From positions 1 through 14,649 of the forward strand of contig JAHDII010000059.1 in assembly GCA_020630895.1 (NCBI GenBank): DNA of 14,649 bases, given 5' to 3'. Below the pieces are notes generated by a model. It did no database searches. It worked only from the letters and a program-made list of their open reading frames with translations, and was not told where the DNA came from. Shown here in pieces: positions 13,032 through 14,649 of this stretch. Source of the DNA: Saprospiraceae bacterium. GTDB lineage: Bacteria; Bacteroidota; Bacteroidia; Chitinophagales; Saprospiraceae. Both the position numbers and the translations under genes were made by a program. Numbering within the stretch: position 1 is the first letter of the stretch; each line of letters begins with the position of its first letter.

Positions 13032-14192
13032 ATGACTCAATCTGCTTCTATTCCAGAAAAATATAAAAAGGAAATCCAAGATACTGAAAAAGTAATTTGG
13101 TTTGAAAAAATAAAAACTCCTGAAGGTACAAAAAAACATGCTGTCTCTATTTTTATATTAGCAGGAGTAGCATTATTGTTAGTTTCTATTTTAATTTTAA
13201 TCAATAATATTGAAGCTTTTGGTATGCTTTTTACGTTCCTTTCTGTAATTATTGCAATGAGTTATGTTGGGTTAAATTTTATTTTCACCAATAATACTTA
13301 CATTGCTACAGATGACAGAATTATTCATATAAAAGAGGGATTTTCTAAAAATAAAACATCTTATTATTATAAAAATATTTATCAAATAAGATTATATGGT
13401 TTTGGGTTTGGAAATGAAATAGTTTTAATTCAAAGCCCATCTGCTAATATTCACTTTGAGGAGAATCAGAATATTCCGAGAATTGCTGTAAGTTCTCCAC
13501 ATGAAAAATTAAATCAAATCCAAGATGCTTGGTTTTCAAAATCTCCTCATCAAAATTATATGAAAGATTTTGAAAATATTGCAAAAAAATATCATTTGAA
13601 TTTTACTCCTTTTCATTATTCAAAAAATAATTATTTAAAATTAGATGGAGAAATAAATGGAATGAAAACTAGTTTTTCTTTAGGTAAAATATTTATGTTA
13701 CAAACCTTAAATATTTCTATTGAATGTCCTAATTCAAAAAATAATTATTTAATGATGAAACCTGAAACTATTGGAACAGGTTTTCAAAAAATAACAGGTA
13801 CTCAAGATTTAAAAGTAGGATACCCTACTTTTGATGACAAATTTTTATTACAAAGTAATGATCGACGTTTTTTTGATACTATTATTGATAAAAAAATACA
13901 AAAACAATTATTAATTTCTAGACGAAGTATTAAAGGCGATTTTATTTTTGGTCAAGCCCTAGTAAAAAAGAAAGAAAATACAAAAGAAGATTTAGATATT
14001 TTAGATGCGCATTTGTTAGATCCTAAAAATAGAATTCAAAAAATAAATAAAGGGCAAAAAAATTCTTTTAGTTTTTCTTGTAAAAATTTATTTCAAGAAA
14101 GTTTAAATGCTAATATTATTTTAAAGCATTCTATTTTATTATTTGAAACAATGATTGATATGGCTCAAAAAATACAAGAGTATGAGCAATAA
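13032..14192 (+). CDS. Two-TM membrane protein with bacterial PH-like segment, unknown function (first of a tandem pair)
   Basis: The protein is 386 residues long from the ATG at 13032. The longer frame from 12978 would begin inside the fbp terminator and adds 18 unlikely residues. The N-terminus is soluble (1-36, with DTEKVIWFEKIK). Two TM helices follow (about 37-58 and 62-84). A PH-like segment comes next (about 88-168): YIATDDRIIHI, FSKNKTSYYYKNIYQIRLYG and IAVSSPHEKLNQIQDAW. Such helix-pair plus bPH layouts occur in YdbS-like membrane proteins. The C-terminal 210 residues are predicted soluble and unassigned; GTQDLKVGYPTFDDKFLLQS (256-275) vaguely recalls other uncharacterised families. 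No promoter box of the TAnnTTTG type was found in 12991-13031. It overlaps the next gene by 11 nt and shares motifs with it. No biochemical role can be assigned. Confidence 0.75.
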   Translation: MTQSASIPEKYKKEIQDTEKVIWFEKIKTPEGTKKHAVSIFILAGVALLLVSILILINNIEAFGMLFTFLSVIIAMSYVGLNFIFTNNTYIATDDRIIHIKEGFSKNKTSYYYKNIYQIRLYGFGFGNEIVLIQSPSANIHFEENQNIPRIAVSSPHEKLNQIQDAWFSKSPHQNYMKDFENIAKKYHLNFTPFHYSKNNYLKLDGEINGMKTSFSLGKIFMLQTLNISIECPNSKNNYLMMKPETIGTGFQKITGTQDLKVGYPTFDDKFLLQSNDRRFFDTIIDKKIQKQLLISRRSIKGDFIFGQALVKKKENTKEDLDILDAHLLDPKNRIQKINKGQKNSFSFSCKNLFQESLNANIILKHSILLFETMIDMAQKIQEYEQ

Positions 14193-14649
14193 TTCTCAAC
14201 AATTATTTGAAAAAATATTAAATAATAATGAAAAACTCATTTTCTTTAGAGAAGAAAACAATATTGTTTCTTCTGCATTAAGTCCTATATTGATTCTTTT
14301 TACGAGTGTAAATTTAATAGCTTTTATCATTTTATTTTTTGTCGTAGGTGATATTCCAAGTGCAATAATTCCTTTTATATTTTTTATTATTTTTCTTTTT
14401 CTATCGATTTATTATATTCCACGAGGATACCATAAAGTTCATGCTATTACTAATTATCGAATTATAACACTAACCCATAAATTTTTCAGTAAAAATTATA
14501 ATAGCTATTATTATAAAAATATTTATGAAGTCAATTTATTAAATCAAGTCATTACTTTTTTTGTTCTAGAAGAGAATATTTTAAATTCTTATACCATTAA
14601 AAACATTCTTAATTTTGAATATTTTTTCAATCATTTTCAAGAAGAATGG
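14182..14649 (+). CDS. Paralogous two-TM PH-like membrane protein, N-terminal part (runs off window)
   Basis: An open frame starts at ATG 14182 and runs to the last base without a stop (156 residues). It overlaps the previous gene by 11 nt (ATGAGCAATAA), which implies translational coupling. The layout copies the neighbour: a polar N-terminus with NNNEKLIFFREENN, two TM helices (about 33-55 and 58-79), then VHAITNYRIITLTHKFFSKN and SYYYKNIYEVNLL. The last two align with ATDDRIIHIKEGFSKN and SYYYKNIYQIRLY upstream. A 21-nt stretch coding for YYYKNIY is identical in both genes (13362-13382 and 14506-14526). It is a tandem duplicate that has diverged. The C-terminal half lies outside the window and the function is unknown. 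Confidence 0.75.
   Translation, partial: MSNNSQQLFEKILNNNEKLIFFREENNIVSSALSPILILFTSVNLIAFIILFFVVGDIPSAIIPFIFFIIFLFLSIYYIPRGYHKVHAITNYRIITLTHKFFSKNYNSYYYKNIYEVNLLNQVITFFVLEENILNSYTIKNILNFEYFFNHFQEEW

Overview
The window reads as a chromosomal segment of an AT-rich member of the Bacteroidota. Several independent signs agree. There are type IX secretion (T9SS) cargo and outer-membrane genes, a Bacteroidota-type GlmU-like sugar-phosphate enzyme, and promoters of the TAnnTTTG class. Recognisable Shine-Dalgarno sequences are almost absent. Genus cannot be resolved from sequence alone. No rRNA, tRNA, CRISPR array, insertion sequence or phage gene was seen.

Layout. (1) Positions 1-735 hold the 3' end of a secreted, Cys-rich T9SS cargo gene with a recently duplicated 87-nt unit, closed by a strong terminator. 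(2) Positions 872-3202 hold a housekeeping block on the + strand: type B ribosomal protein L31 (rpmE2) with its own promoter and terminator, then a GlmU-like nucleotidyl/acetyltransferase and a spermidine-synthase-fold methyltransferase-like gene that overlap by 1 nt. (3) Positions 3192-11738 are read entirely from the - strand. In transcription order they encode a 1120-aa multi-Ig/PKD surface protein with a type B T9SS C-terminal domain, a PorP/SprF-like outer-membrane protein, and a TPR/beta-propeller/OmpA-like protein. A separate secreted MORN-repeat caspase-like protease follows and ends in a terminator facing the + strand block. (4) Positions 11739-11914 are a divergent promoter region. 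(5) fbp (class I fructose-1,6-bisphosphatase) follows on the + strand with a terminator. (6) Two tandem, overlapping paralogues of two-TM membrane proteins with a bacterial PH-like segment run off the right edge.

How the genes work together. The adhesin-like protein, PorP/SprF-like protein and OmpA/PD40 protein form the classic Bacteroidota trio: a large type B CTD cargo, its dedicated outer-membrane partner, and a peptidoglycan-linked periplasmic or outer-membrane component. The MORN-caspase has a signal peptide but no T9SS sorting domain, so it is predicted to act in the periplasm. Its position just downstream of the trio may or may not be functional. The block from rpmE2 to the methyltransferase and fbp are ordinary metabolism and translation genes.

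The least explained items are the secreted MORN-caspase, the tandem PH-like membrane protein pair, and the perfect hairpin inside the secretion operon. All gaps between genes are below about 210 bases; what they contain is listed feature by feature.
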